The translations under genes were made by a program, and so were the position numbers. From contig DASXLL010000392.1 of NCBI GenBank assembly GCA_036496265.1, positions 1 through 48,269 on the forward strand: a stretch of 48,269 nt of DNA, written 5' to 3'. This stretch comes from CAYLLN01 sp036496265 (lineage in GTDB: Bacteria > Planctomycetota > Planctomycetia > Pirellulales > Pirellulaceae). Below the pieces are notes generated by a model. It made no database searches. It was not told where the DNA came from and saw only the letters and a list, made by a program, of their open reading frames with translations. Positions 1 through 9,422 of this stretch are shown here, one piece after another. Positions within the stretch are counted from its first letter, which is position 1, and each line of letters opens with the position of its first letter.

Positions 1-1170
<1,170 letters not shown>

Positions 1171-1302
1171 TGTTAAATGTTCTCCGAGTGATTTTCGATG
1201 TAAGTTGTTTCCGGCAAGTGGTTTATCGTTGGCCGGATACTGAGGCGCAAGTACTACTAGTAGTGTTTTATTAGTGGCATGGCCGGCCGGAGGCCCGCCC
1301 CA

Positions 1303-1331
1303 CGGAACGCCGCTGAGGGCGTTCCCTACAG
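1303..1331 (-). repeat. 29-nt palindromic repeat, family F1, copy A
   Basis: Inverted GGAACGCC / GGGCGTTCC arms followed by CTACAG. It lies between groES and groL. The same 29-nt word recurs at 3729-3757, 22266-22294, 22319-22347 and 47747-47775. It could fold into a hairpin in the groES-groL transcript. Confidence 0.8.
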
Positions 1332-1333
1332 GT

Positions 1334-1666
1334 TTAGTCGTCCAGAATCGCGAGGATGTCGTCTTCTTTCAGGAGGAGGAGCTCTTCGTCGCCGACTTTG
1401 AAGTTTTCGCCGCCCCAGGCGCTGAACAGGACGCGGTCGCCAACTTTGACTTGCAGCTTGCCGCGGCTGCCGTCGTCGAGCAGCTTGCCATTGCCGACGG
1501 CTTCAATCACGCCGCGGGTGGGCTTTTCCTTGGCTGCGTCGGGCAGGACGATGCCGCCGGCGGTGCGCGATTCGCCCTCTTCGCGGCGGACGACCACGCG
1601 GTCGCCGAGCGGCTGGAGCTTGAGTTGGGTCTTCTTGGATGGTTTTTCTTTGGTCATAGTCGCCAT
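1334..1666 (-). CDS. groES: Co-chaperonin GroES
   Basis: About 110 residues, slightly longer than the usual 95-100 because of a Lys-rich N-terminal extension before the canonical LQPLGDRVVV strand. The mobile loop region ESRTAGGIVLPDAAKEKP and the C-terminal LLKEDDILAIL are typical of GroES, the heptameric lid of GroEL. I chose the ATG at 1666 because GGAGG lies about 11 nt upstream; a TTG at 1675 would place the same GGAGG only 2 nt away, and an ATG at 1657 is also possible. It is the first gene of the groES-groL operon. I saw no CIRCE inverted repeat upstream, so heat-shock control, if any, uses another element. Confidence 0.97.
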   Translation of the reverse strand: MATMTKEKPSKKTQLKLQPLGDRVVVRREEGESRTAGGIVLPDAAKEKPTRGVIEAVGNGKLLDDGSRGKLQVKVGDRVLFSAWGGENFKVGDEELLLLKEDDILAILDD

Positions 1667-1768
1667 GCGTCGCAATTCCTCCGAAAGCGAATGAGGGTTG
1701 TGGTTGTTAGTCGGGAACTTCGAGCTTCAGAGGCCAGAAGCCTTTGCCAGCAAGGAGTTTTGTCGCGG

Positions 1769-1831
1769 CAGGATTGGCGGTTTGCAGACCACCCGTTGTG
1801 GTTTGCAGGCCAGGATTGGCGGGTGCTGGGG
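1769..1831. repeat. Degenerate 21-bp tandem repeat upstream of groES
   Basis: Three degenerate units of 21 bp. CAGGATTGGCGG occurs at 1769 and 1811 (42 bp apart) and GTTTGCAG at 1780 and 1801 (21 bp apart). It lies about 100-165 nt upstream of the groES start, in the 567-nt non-coding stretch 1667-2233. Nothing else was recognised in that stretch. Confidence 0.55.
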
Positions 1832-2233
1832 TTGGATTGTGTCGCTGCGTCGGTTTCAAAAACGACTGTCCGAGACTGCCAAAACGGCGCAGTTGAACAC
1901 GGTCGTTCCTGTAAGGCAAGTTGCGCGCCAATAGCGGCGACTCGCGCAAGAAAGCAATGCCTGATAAAGACTTAGAGATTGTTTAATAGCATTTCCATGG
2001 TGCCTGTGAATAGGCGGCAGTGTAGTACCAGTAATGGTTGCTGATAGGGCCGGCCATTTTGGCAATTCCGAGACGATTGTCCTCGCTGGCGCGTTGGGTT
2101 TGTGTTGGGAAGGGCACAGGCTTTGCGAAGGCGGTAGGCCCGGTAGCTCCCCAGCGCACCGGGCGCTTTGCGGGGACATTGTGTTCCTTGAAATCGCCGA
2201 GCGGATCACGTCAGGCTCGGCTGGAGGTGATTT

Positions 2234-2836
2234 ATGAGGAGTTTCGTGAAGCATGGAGCGTTGGGGCTGTTGGTAGCGGGCCTGACGCTGGTGATTGTCA
2301 GCGATGTGCATGCCTGGCCGCTCCGGCGACGAAATCGCGGGAATTACGGCTATTCGGGCGGATCTAACTACGGCACAAACTATGGTTATGGGACCAATGG
2401 TTATCGCACCAACTATGGAACTTATGGCACTGCGCCTGCGATGGCGACCGCGCCCAGTGCGACCGTGACGGCGCCGGGTGTTGGCGTTGCGGCAGGGCCG
2501 ACGGGATATGGTGCGGGCGCAGCGGTGACAGCGCCCGGCGTCGGTGTCGCAGCAGGTCCGACTGGATATGGTCCCGGCGCGGCGGTGAGGGCACCGGGCG
2601 TGGGAATTAACGCGGGACGGGGCGCGGCAGGCGTAGGAGCTAATGTTCGCGCTCCTGGAGTTGGGGTAAATACCGGAGTGGCGCCGGCTGGGGCGAATGT
2701 CAACGTGCCCGCCGCTGGCGTGAATGCGGGCGTTGGAACTCGTGGCGGTGTTGGCGCGGGCGCGAACATCAATGCCCCGGGCGTTAACGCGCAGGGCACG
2801 GTTCGTGGCCAAACGCCGGACGGGCCGGTTCCTTAA
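2234..2836 (+). CDS. Secreted Gly/Ala/Val-rich protein with ~20-residue tandem repeats
   Basis: 200 residues of unknown function. A strong GGAGGTGA ribosome site sits 4-5 nt before the ATG, the best one in this window. Residues 1-27 form a Sec signal peptide (basic start, GLLVAGLTLVIVSDVHA). A Tyr/Gly/Asn-rich stretch with NYG steps follows (about residues 35-65). The rest is built of about five tandem repeats of 20-21 residues, each starting near V-x-APGVGV and ending in Gly/Ala/Asn. The first two units are almost identical, later ones drift. The composition (elastin- or glycine-rich-like, no Cys) suggests an extracellular or wall-associated structural protein, but this is inference. It is a single-gene unit closed by a hairpin at 2879-2919. 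Confidence 0.85.
   Translation: MRSFVKHGALGLLVAGLTLVIVSDVHAWPLRRRNRGNYGYSGGSNYGTNYGYGTNGYRTNYGTYGTAPAMATAPSATVTAPGVGVAAGPTGYGAGAAVTAPGVGVAAGPTGYGPGAAVRAPGVGINAGRGAAGVGANVRAPGVGVNTGVAPAGANVNVPAAGVNAGVGTRGGVGAGANINAPGVNAQGTVRGQTPDGPVP
2464..2763 (+). repeat. 60-bp tandem repeat inside the Gly-rich gene
   Basis: A 60-bp unit encoding about 20 residues starts at 2464 and 2524 (nearly identical), then degenerates through three more units. It underlies the APGVG protein repeats. Confidence 0.75.
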
Positions 2837-2878
2837 CGCGCGGTCGTAGAAATTCATTACCACAATTTATTTACGCCA

Positions 2879-2919
2879 AGGGGCACGCGAGCCGGCCAGC
2901 GCGCGTGCCCCTCTTTATT
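2879..2919 (+). terminator. Intrinsic terminator after the Gly-rich gene
   Basis: An 11-bp stem AGGGGCACGCG / CGCGTGCCCCT with a 12-nt loop, followed by a short T-rich run (CTTTATT). It lies 43 nt after the stop codon. It is one of the few hairpins here with a T-tract. Confidence 0.8.
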
Positions 2920-3141
2920 GCACTAACGGCTTATCGGATAAGTAGATACTGAAAGCAACTCGGCGTTGAAAATCGTTGCGTCGGGCGAGCTTCGCGGTTA
3001 TATTCAATGCTTAACGCCGGGCTGGCTGGGGCCGCGGCGAATTGGCCCGCCTTAACCAGTTCCCACCTATTTCTCTGAGTTGGATTGGCCTAGGCGAAGG
3101 AAAGATCCTTCAGAGTCGTCGCGTTTGTCGGAATCGAAATT

Positions 3142-3167
3142 CCGGGACCAAGTTTGGTCCCGGCTAG
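3142..3167. repeat. Palindromic repeat, family F2, copy 1
   Basis: CCGGGACCAAG followed by TTTGGTCCCGGCTAG, a near-perfect inverted repeat. It lies 16 nt before the start of the cytochrome/WD40 gene. Related copies lie at 4648, 4705, 15869, 15960, 40712 and 40766. In 2837-3182 I see only the terminator and this repeat. Confidence 0.75.
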
Positions 3168-3182
3168 TCGTATGGATCGATT

Positions 3183-4634
3183 ATGCCGCTGCCTATCAAG
3201 TGTGCCGCTGTCCTTTTGTTGTCTATGTACGTTGTTATACCCGTTCTGGCCATTGAGCCGGCGGCGGACGCGAAGGGGGACGTTAGCTTTTTCAAGGACG
3301 TGATGCCGATTCTGCGGAAGAACAACTGCACGGGATGTCATCAGCCGGCGAAGCAGGGGGGCGATTATGTGATGACGGAGTTCGCTGCCTTGATCAAAGG
3401 TGGCGAGAGCGGTTCGGCCGCGGTGGCGCCGGGAAAGCCGGACAAGAGCTATTTGATCGAGCAGATTACACCGGCGAGCGGGAAAGCCGCGATGCCGAAG
3501 GATGCGCCGCCGCTGAGTGACACGGACGTGGCGACGATTCGGAAGTGGATCGAGCAGGGGGCGAAGGACGATACGCCGGCGAGCAACCGGCCGCAGTATG
3601 ACGCGGATCATCCGCCGGTTTATCTCGCGCCGCCGGTGCTGAAGTCGATCGAGTATTCGCCAAAGGGGGATTTGCTCGCCGTCGGCGGTTATCACGAGGT
3701 GCTGCTGATTAAGGCGGATGGCGGTGAACGGAACGCCACAGAGGGCGTTCCCTACAGGACTGTTGCTCACCTTGTCGGCCAATCGGAGCGGATCGAATCG
3801 GCGCGGTTTTCGCCCGATGGGAAAATGTTGGCGGTGTCGGGCGGCTCGCCGGGGCGGTTTGGGGAGTTGCAGATTTGGGACGTTGAAAAAAAGGAGATGA
3901 AGCTCTCGCTGATGATCGGCTACGACACGATTTATGGCGCGAGTTGGTCGCCGAATGGGAAAATGGTGGCGGTGGGATGCCCGGATAACACGTTGCGAGC
4001 GTTTGATCCGGAGACGGGCAAGCAGGTGCTGTTTAGTGGGGCACACAACGACTGGGTGCTGGATACGACGTTCTCGGTGAATGGCGATCACTTGATTAGC
4101 GTCAGTCGCGATATGTCGATGAAGTTGATCGAGGTGAAGACCGAGAGATTTATCGATAATTTGACCAGCATTACGCCAGGGGCGCTGAAGGGCGGCTTGA
4201 TTGCGGTCGATCGGCATCCGACGAAGGACGAGTTGCTCTGCGGCGGATCGGATGGTGCGCCGAAGATTTTTAAGATGGTGCGCACGGAAGCACGGAAGAT
4301 CGGCGATAACGCGAATTTGCTCCGCGAGTTTGAGAAAATGCCGGGGCGGGTGTTCGGTGTGGCTTATAACAACGATGGCAGCCGTGTTGCGGCGGGTAGT
4401 TCCAGTGATGGGACGGGCCAGGTGGAGGTCTATAACGCGGCGGATGGCGCGGTTGTGTGGAAGGCAGAGGTCGCCGAGGGTGGAATTTACACGGTGGATT
4501 TCAGTCCGGATGGCAAGATGGTGGTTGCCGGGGGCTTTGATGGCGATGTGCGGATTTACGATTCGGCCGACGGGAAGTTGATCAAGCGATTCTTGCCGGT
4601 TGAAGTTAGTAAACAGGCCGTGGCGGCAAGGTAG
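3183..4634 (+). CDS. Exported c-type cytochrome domain / WD40-repeat protein
   Basis: 483 residues. Residues 1-23 are a hydrophobic signal peptide. Next comes a planctomycete cytochrome C domain (PSCyt1-like) with one haem-binding motif CTGCH at residues 49-53 and a likely distal Met in KAAMPKDAPPLS. From about residue 150 to the end there are WD40 blades (FSPDGKMLAVSGG, WSPNGKMVAVG, FSPDGKMVVAGGFDGDV), predicting a beta-propeller outside the cytoplasmic membrane. Such fusions are common in planctomycetes; the substrate and redox partner are unknown. An in-frame copy of palindrome F1 (3729-3757) encodes residues about 183-192 (ERNATEGVPYR) between blades. It precedes a DUF1549/DUF1553 haem protein on the same strand, a usual pairing. 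No clear Shine-Dalgarno is visible. Confidence 0.9.
   Translation: MPLPIKCAAVLLLSMYVVIPVLAIEPAADAKGDVSFFKDVMPILRKNNCTGCHQPAKQGGDYVMTEFAALIKGGESGSAAVAPGKPDKSYLIEQITPASGKAAMPKDAPPLSDTDVATIRKWIEQGAKDDTPASNRPQYDADHPPVYLAPPVLKSIEYSPKGDLLAVGGYHEVLLIKADGGERNATEGVPYRTVAHLVGQSERIESARFSPDGKMLAVSGGSPGRFGELQIWDVEKKEMKLSLMIGYDTIYGASWSPNGKMVAVGCPDNTLRAFDPETGKQVLFSGAHNDWVLDTTFSVNGDHLISVSRDMSMKLIEVKTERFIDNLTSITPGALKGGLIAVDRHPTKDELLCGGSDGAPKIFKMVRTEARKIGDNANLLREFEKMPGRVFGVAYNNDGSRVAAGSSSDGTGQVEVYNAADGAVVWKAEVAEGGIYTVDFSPDGKMVVAGGFDGDVRIYDSADGKLIKRFLPVEVSKQAVAAR
3729..3757 (-). repeat. Family F1 palindrome, copy B, inside the WD40 coding region
   Basis: Same word as copy D at 22319-22347 (identical over 29 nt). 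It is read in frame as part of the WD40 protein with no stop codon. Confidence 0.85.
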
Positions 4635-4647
4635 GGCAACTAATTTA

Positions 4648-4672
4648 GTAGCCGGAACAATCGTGCTCCCGG
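4648..4672. repeat. Palindromic repeat, family F2, copy 2 (degenerate)
   Basis: TAGCCGGAACAATCGTGCTC then CCGGA, a degenerate member just after the WD40 stop codon. Confidence 0.5.
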
Positions 4673-4704
4673 AACGTCTCCAAATTATTATCAATTGCGA
4701 ATTT

Positions 4705-4729
4705 CCGGGACCAAGACTGGTTCCGGCTA
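4705..4729. repeat. Palindromic repeat, family F2, copy 3
   Basis: CCGGGACCAAGACTGGTTCC then GGCTA. It lies 16 nt before the DUF1549 gene start. Its left flank (GAATTT) resembles that of copy 1. Confidence 0.65.
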
Positions 4730-4744
4730 AATGAATAGAAAAAC

Positions 4745-7700
4745 ATGCTGAAGCTCAACCAACCTCTCTGCATTCTCTGCTGGGTTACGGCTCTTGCTTT
4801 AGCCGCGATCGTGGCCACTGTGCGCGGCGATGATCCGTTGAAGGAGCAATTGCCAAGCGGCTTAAAAGTTGTCGCTCTCGAAGCCAAGCCGGCCGCTATC
4901 GAGCTGAAACATAAGTTCGATTACCGCCAGGTTCTGATTACCGGCAAACTCGAAACCGGCGAGAAGGTGGATTTGACGCGGATAGCGAAAGCGGAACAGG
5001 ACGGCAGCGCGGTTAGTGTGTCGGCCGATGGATTAGTGCGGGCGAAGGCAGATGGTGGCGGGAAGCTGAAGTTTTCGTTTGAGGGGAAGTCGGTGGAAGT
5101 GCCGGTGACGGTGAGCGGAGTGGAAGCACCGCATGCGGTGAGTTTTGTGCGCGATGTGCAGCCGGCGTTGTCGAAGATGGGATGCAACCAGGGAACTTGC
5201 CATGGATCGAAGGAAGGCAAGTTAGGTTTCAAGCTGTCACTCCGTGGCTATGATCCGCTGTTCGATCATCGGGCGCTGACGGATGACATTGGCTCGCGGC
5301 GGTTCAATCGGTCGGCGCCGGATCAGAGCTTGATGCTGCTCAAGGCGACGGGTTCGATTCCGCATGTGGGCGGGGTGCGAACGAATGTGGGCGAACCGTA
5401 TTACGAGCTGGTGCGGGATTGGATTTCGCAAGGAGTGAAACTGGATTTGAAGGCTCCGCGGGTGACGAAGATCGATGTGCTACCGGTGAATCCTGTCGTG
5501 CCGCTGCCGGGAATGAAGCAGCAAGTCACGGTGATGGCCACTTTTGGTGATGGCTCGACGCGGGATGTGACGCGAGAGGCGTTTATTGAGAGCGGCAATA
5601 TTGAGGTGCTGGAAGCGAATCCGACGGGAGTAGTGACTACGTTGCGGCGCGGCGAAGCGCCAATTCTGGTGCGCTATGAAGGGAATTACGCGGCGACGAC
5701 GCTCGTTTGCATGGGCGATCGCAGCGGTTTTGCGTGGGAGCCGCAACCGAGGCAGAACTACGTCGATGAACTAGTTGATCGGAAGCTGTTGGCGGTGAAA
5801 ACGAATGCCAGCGAGTTATGCAGCGATGGGGAATTTGTTCGGCGGGTGTATCTCGATCTAACGGGGCTGGTGCCGACGGCGAAGCAAACGCGGGAGTTTT
5901 TGGCTGACAAGCGCGAAAGTCGGGTGAAGCGCGACGCCTTGATCGACAACCTGATCGGCAGCCGGGAGTATGTGGAGCATTGGACGAATAAGTGGGCTGA
6001 TCTGCTGCAGGTGAATCGGAAGTTTTTGGGAGAAGAAGGGGCGGCGGCGCTGCGGAATTGGATCAAGGAGCGGGTTGCGTCGAATGAGCCGTACGATCGG
6101 TTCGCGCGGGAGATATTGACGGCGAGCGGGTCGAATTTGGAGAATCCGGCGGCCGGTTATTGGAAGGCGATTCGCGATCCGGCGGCGCTGATGGAGAACA
6201 CGACGCACTTGTTTCTCGCGGTGCGGTTCAATTGCAATAAGTGCCACGATCATCCGTTCGAGCGGTGGACTCAGGACCAGTATTACCAACTGTCGCAGTA
6301 TTTCGCTCAGGTTGGGCGGAAAGAGATGAAGGAGTTTGACGGGAAGAAGTTGGGCGGGAGTGCTGTCGAAGGGGCAGTGCCGCTGGTGGAAGTTGTCTAT
6401 GACACGGGCAGCGGTGATGTGAAGCACGATCGGACGGGGCAGGTTGTCGCGCCGTCGTTTCCGTATGGACTGCAAGGGGCTCGGGCCGGTATTCCGGCGG
6501 GAGTACCCGCGGGGCTCGGGGCTAAGGGAAGTGGTTCCCAAACGCCCCCCTCAACCCCGAATCCCGAATCCCGAGTCCCTCCCTCCCGCAGGGAAGTCCT
6601 CGCCGATTGGATCGCCTCGAAGGACAATCAGTACTTCGCGAAGAGCTATGTGAATCGGCTGTGGGGCTATTTGTTCGGTGTAGGGATCATTGAGCCGATT
6701 GATGATATTCGGGCTGGGAATCCGCCGACGAATCCGGAGTTATTGGACGCTCTGGCCAAGGAGTTTATCGCCAGCGGCTTCGATGCGCAGCAGATTCTGC
6801 GGACGATTTGCAAGTCGCGGACGTATCAACTTTCGGTCGTGACGAATAAATGGAACGAGGACGACACGATCAACTACAGCCACACGATGCCGCGACGGCT
6901 GCCGGCTGAGGCGTTGTATGACGCGATTTTTGAGGCCACCGGGGCGACCGAAAAACTGCCCGGTGTGCCGGCGGGCTTCCGGGCGGCGCAATTGCCGGAT
7001 GCCGGCATTTCGGTGCCGTTTCTGGAGGATTTTGGCAAGCCGGTGCGCGAGTCGGCCTGCGAGTGCGAGCGGTCGAGCGGCATGGTGCTCGGGCCGATCT
7101 TGAAGCTGATCAACGGGCCGACAGTGGCGGAGGCGTTGACGGATCCGCAGAGCGCGCTGAATCAACTCGCGGCGAAGGAGAAAGATGACACGAAGCTGAT
7201 TGAAGAAGTGTTTGTGCGGTTTTTGTCGCGCAAGCCGACGGCGAATGAGTTGAAGCTGGGCGTGGAGACGCTGAAGGCAGCGGCGGACGATCACGCGAAG
7301 GCTGTGGTGGCGCTGGCTGAGTATGAAAAGCAGATCGGGGAGAAGCAGGCGGCGTGGGAAGCATCGCAGGGGAAGCCGATCGTGTGGCGGGCGCTGGAAG
7401 CGACGGAGTTAAAGTCGGCGGCGGGCGCGATGCTGACGGAGCAGGACGATCGGTCGATCGTGGCGAGCGGCAATTTGGCGAAGGATACCTATACGATTGC
7501 AGCGAACGTCGATTTGCCGGCGATTACGGGGCTCAAGCTGGAGGCGATTGCCGATCCGTCGCTGCCGGGAGGCGGACCTGGGCGGGCGCAGAATGGAAAT
7601 TTTGTCTTGGGCGAGCTGAAAATGACATTCGCGGCGAAGGGCAGCGATGCTCAGCCGGTGGCGGTGGTTTTGGAGAATGGGACGGCAGATTTCAGCCAGT

Positions 7701-8158
7701 CGAATTTTTCGCCTGCGGGAGCCGTCGATGGGAATGATCAGACCGGGTGGGCTATTTCGCCCCAGTTCGGCAAATCGCACGAGGCGGTTTTTGAGGTGAA
7801 GGAAAACGACGCGCTCAAAGGCGCCGGCGTCGTGACGATCACGCTGTCGCAGCAATACAAGGACGGAAAGCACCTGCTCGGCAAATTCCGGCTGAGCGTG
7901 ACGGATGGCGAGCGGCCACTGAATAAGGAGAAGCTGCCGGAGGCCGTAGTGGCGGGACTGGCGGTGCCAAAAGAGCAGCGGACGGCTGAGCAAGCGACGG
8001 CGGTGGCCGATTACTTCAAGTCGCTGGATGCCGATTGGACGCGGTTGTCAGCGGTGGCCAAATCGGCTGGGGATCAGATGAAGAATGCACGGGCATTGGG
8101 AATTCAGGATTTGGGTTGGGCGCTGATTAATAGCCCGGCGTTTTTGTTTAATCGCTAG
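4745..8158 (+). CDS. DUF1549/DUF1553 (PSCyt2/PSD1) haem-binding exported protein
   Basis: 1137 residues. A signal peptide covers about residues 1-28 and is followed by a Big2-like Ig-fold segment (to about 125). A CxxxxCH haem motif, CNQGTCH, is at residues 147-153, and a second Big2-like stretch follows around 240-320. DUF1549 follows with CNKCHDHPF at 497-505, and DUF1553 from about 615 with YFAKSYVNRLWGYLFGVG and CKSRTYQ. A C-terminal discoidin/LamG-like stretch (about 870-1050) lies near the end. These families are abundant in planctomycetes and are suspected to act in extracytoplasmic degradation or redox chemistry; no reaction is established. The DUF1549-DUF1553 linker (about 574-615) is unusually Gly/Pro-rich because it is encoded partly by a 7-bp-period repeat at 6555-6588. 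The gene is in tandem with the cytochrome/WD40 gene and ends in a hairpin facing a convergent gene. Confidence 0.92.
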   Translation: MLKLNQPLCILCWVTALALAAIVATVRGDDPLKEQLPSGLKVVALEAKPAAIELKHKFDYRQVLITGKLETGEKVDLTRIAKAEQDGSAVSVSADGLVRAKADGGGKLKFSFEGKSVEVPVTVSGVEAPHAVSFVRDVQPALSKMGCNQGTCHGSKEGKLGFKLSLRGYDPLFDHRALTDDIGSRRFNRSAPDQSLMLLKATGSIPHVGGVRTNVGEPYYELVRDWISQGVKLDLKAPRVTKIDVLPVNPVVPLPGMKQQVTVMATFGDGSTRDVTREAFIESGNIEVLEANPTGVVTTLRRGEAPILVRYEGNYAATTLVCMGDRSGFAWEPQPRQNYVDELVDRKLLAVKTNASELCSDGEFVRRVYLDLTGLVPTAKQTREFLADKRESRVKRDALIDNLIGSREYVEHWTNKWADLLQVNRKFLGEEGAAALRNWIKERVASNEPYDRFAREILTASGSNLENPAAGYWKAIRDPAALMENTTHLFLAVRFNCNKCHDHPFERWTQDQYYQLSQYFAQVGRKEMKEFDGKKLGGSAVEGAVPLVEVVYDTGSGDVKHDRTGQVVAPSFPYGLQGARAGIPAGVPAGLGAKGSGSQTPPSTPNPESRVPPSRREVLADWIASKDNQYFAKSYVNRLWGYLFGVGIIEPIDDIRAGNPPTNPELLDALAKEFIASGFDAQQILRTICKSRTYQLSVVTNKWNEDDTINYSHTMPRRLPAEALYDAIFEATGATEKLPGVPAGFRAAQLPDAGISVPFLEDFGKPVRESACECERSSGMVLGPILKLINGPTVAEALTDPQSALNQLAAKEKDDTKLIEEVFVRFLSRKPTANELKLGVETLKAAADDHAKAVVALAEYEKQIGEKQAAWEASQGKPIVWRALEATELKSAAGAMLTEQDDRSIVASGNLAKDTYTIAANVDLPAITGLKLEAIADPSLPGGGPGRAQNGNFVLGELKMTFAAKGSDAQPVAVVLENGTADFSQSNFSPAGAVDGNDQTGWAISPQFGKSHEAVFEVKENDALKGAGVVTITLSQQYKDGKHLLGKFRLSVTDGERPLNKEKLPEAVVAGLAVPKEQRTAEQATAVADYFKSLDADWTRLSAVAKSAGDQMKNARALGIQDLGWALINSPAFLFNR
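6555..6588 (+). repeat. Heptamer-period repeat inside the DUF1549/DUF1553 gene
   Basis: CCCGAAT CCCGAAT CCCGAGT CCCTCCC at a 7-bp period. It is translated in frame as about TPNPESRVPPS in the interdomain linker. Confidence 0.75.
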
Positions 8159-8161
8159 AAC

Positions 8162-8178
8162 GGCACACGGAGTGTGCC
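8162..8178. terminator. Hairpin between convergent genes (putative bidirectional terminator)
   Basis: GGCACAC GGA GTGTGCC, a perfect 7-bp stem with a 3-nt loop, starting 4 nt after one stop codon and ending 3 nt before the stop of the opposing gene. There is no T-tract, so its termination role is inferred from position. Confidence 0.55.
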
Positions 8179-8180
8179 TA

Positions 8181-9161
8181 CTACATGAGGCGGCGCGTGA
8201 TTTCGTCGATGCGCACGGCTATTGGGGCCGTTGGCCCCATGTCACGGCGTTCGACGTAGAGCCATTTGAGCCAGTTATATGCGCCGAGGATGAGGCCGGT
8301 TTGGTCAAGCCAGTCGATCAGCTGGCGGTCGCCCTCCGATATCGGGCGCAACTCAGAGTAGGCGTCGATGGCGGAATGGCGGGCTATTGGGTCGTCGCCG
8401 ACAAGGCTGCCGAGGAGTCGGGCGATGTCGGTGAGGGGCGTGTCGATGCGCAGTGCGCCGAAGTCGATCAGGCCGGTGACGGAGTCGCCGGTGAAGAGGA
8501 TGTGGTCGTGGTGGATGTCGCGGATGGCGGGTTGTAGGGGCAAGTGGCTCGTGGCCGAGCCTGGGCCGGCAGGCAGTTGTCGTTGAAGACGTTGCTTTAG
8601 TGCCGCGAGCATTCGCCTGGCGCGGGCATCAAGTTCATTATCAAGCGGCGTGGCCACTGCTTGCTCGATTTGAAGTAGTTCACCTCGGTCGAGTGCTTGT
8701 AACTGGTGCAGGCGGTCGGCGATGGCGGGCGCGGGCCTGGCTTGGGTTTGGAAGCGGGCGGCAAGATTGTGAAACGTGGCGAGCGCGTGCATCGCGGCTC
8801 GGAGGCGGGCGGTTGTAGGATTGGCGTGAAAGTCGGCGAAGCCGGGGAGCCAGTTGGTGAGTTCCCAGAGATGGCCGGCGTGATGGATGAATGTCGTGCC
8901 GGAGTGAGCACGTTGCGGTGAGGGGACGACGGGGAGTTGCGGAGCGACATGGAGGAGGACGTTGTGAATGAATTGCAGGCGCTGGGGCGTGGGATGCTCC
9001 GTGGGCCAGCGGCGGAGGCAGAAGGCGTGGTTGGTGGCGTCGGTGATGCGCCAGAGGAGGGAGCCGCTCCAGCCGCCGGCATTGGCGAGAGGCTCGATGC
9101 GAACTAGGTGCCTGGCGAGGGCGTAGTGGGATAGTACGGGTTGAACGGATTCGTCGGTCAC
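8181..9161 (-). CDS. APH/choline-kinase-fold phosphotransferase
   Basis: 326 residues with an aminoglycoside-phosphotransferase fold (PF01636-type). A glycine-containing nucleotide region lies near residues 25-40 (LANAGGWSGSLLWRI). The catalytic loop is IRDIHHDHILF (212-222), where D215 aligns with the catalytic Asp of HxDxxxxN and H220 replaces the usual metal-binding Asn. The metal-binding GLIDFG has D233. The substrate cannot be read from the sequence; family members phosphorylate small alcohols, sugars or antibiotics. Nothing nearby points to resistance, so a metabolic kinase is more likely. It is convergent with the DUF1549/DUF1553 gene and appears monocistronic. Confidence 0.8.
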   Translation of the reverse strand: MTDESVQPVLSHYALARHLVRIEPLANAGGWSGSLLWRITDATNHAFCLRRWPTEHPTPQRLQFIHNVLLHVAPQLPVVPSPQRAHSGTTFIHHAGHLWELTNWLPGFADFHANPTTARLRAAMHALATFHNLAARFQTQARPAPAIADRLHQLQALDRGELLQIEQAVATPLDNELDARARRMLAALKQRLQRQLPAGPGSATSHLPLQPAIRDIHHDHILFTGDSVTGLIDFGALRIDTPLTDIARLLGSLVGDDPIARHSAIDAYSELRPISEGDRQLIDWLDQTGLILGAYNWLKWLYVERRDMGPTAPIAVRIDEITRRLM

Positions 9162-9422
9162 GATTGGCAGGTCCTGACCACCGAGCGACGCTCAGCAGTC
9201 TCTCCCGATGGCAGAGGGAGAATAGCTGGCAAAATCCTTACCGCTGTACCGGTGAAGCGGTAGAATAGCCTATATTTAACGGACAATTTGGCCACGGTGG
9301 CTCGCAGCCGGTGAAACACAACTGCTGTTGGTGATTTGGCTTCAGGCGACAGGGATGTTGGTTGGCTACGGGCATGGGCGGTTTCTTTTCGCGCGATTTA
9401 CCAGCTCTGAGAGAGCCTGTTT

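Noticed and set aside
1253..1264. ACTACTAGTAGT palindrome as an operator
   Set aside because: A 12-nt palindrome with no second copy or context; too short to call.
1856..2863. 335-residue minus-strand open frame over the Gly-rich gene
   Set aside because: Arg/Ser-rich product of reading APGVG repeats backwards; the plus strand has a signal peptide and a strong ribosome site.
3090..4694. 534-residue open frame antisense to the first cytochrome/WD40 gene
   Set aside because: The composition is that of a GC-bias shadow, and the plus strand has CTGCH and WD40 blades.
8181..9161. Antibiotic-resistance aminoglycoside kinase
   Set aside because: The fold fits, but the Asn of the Brenner motif is changed and there is no resistance context; kept as a phosphotransferase of unknown substrate.
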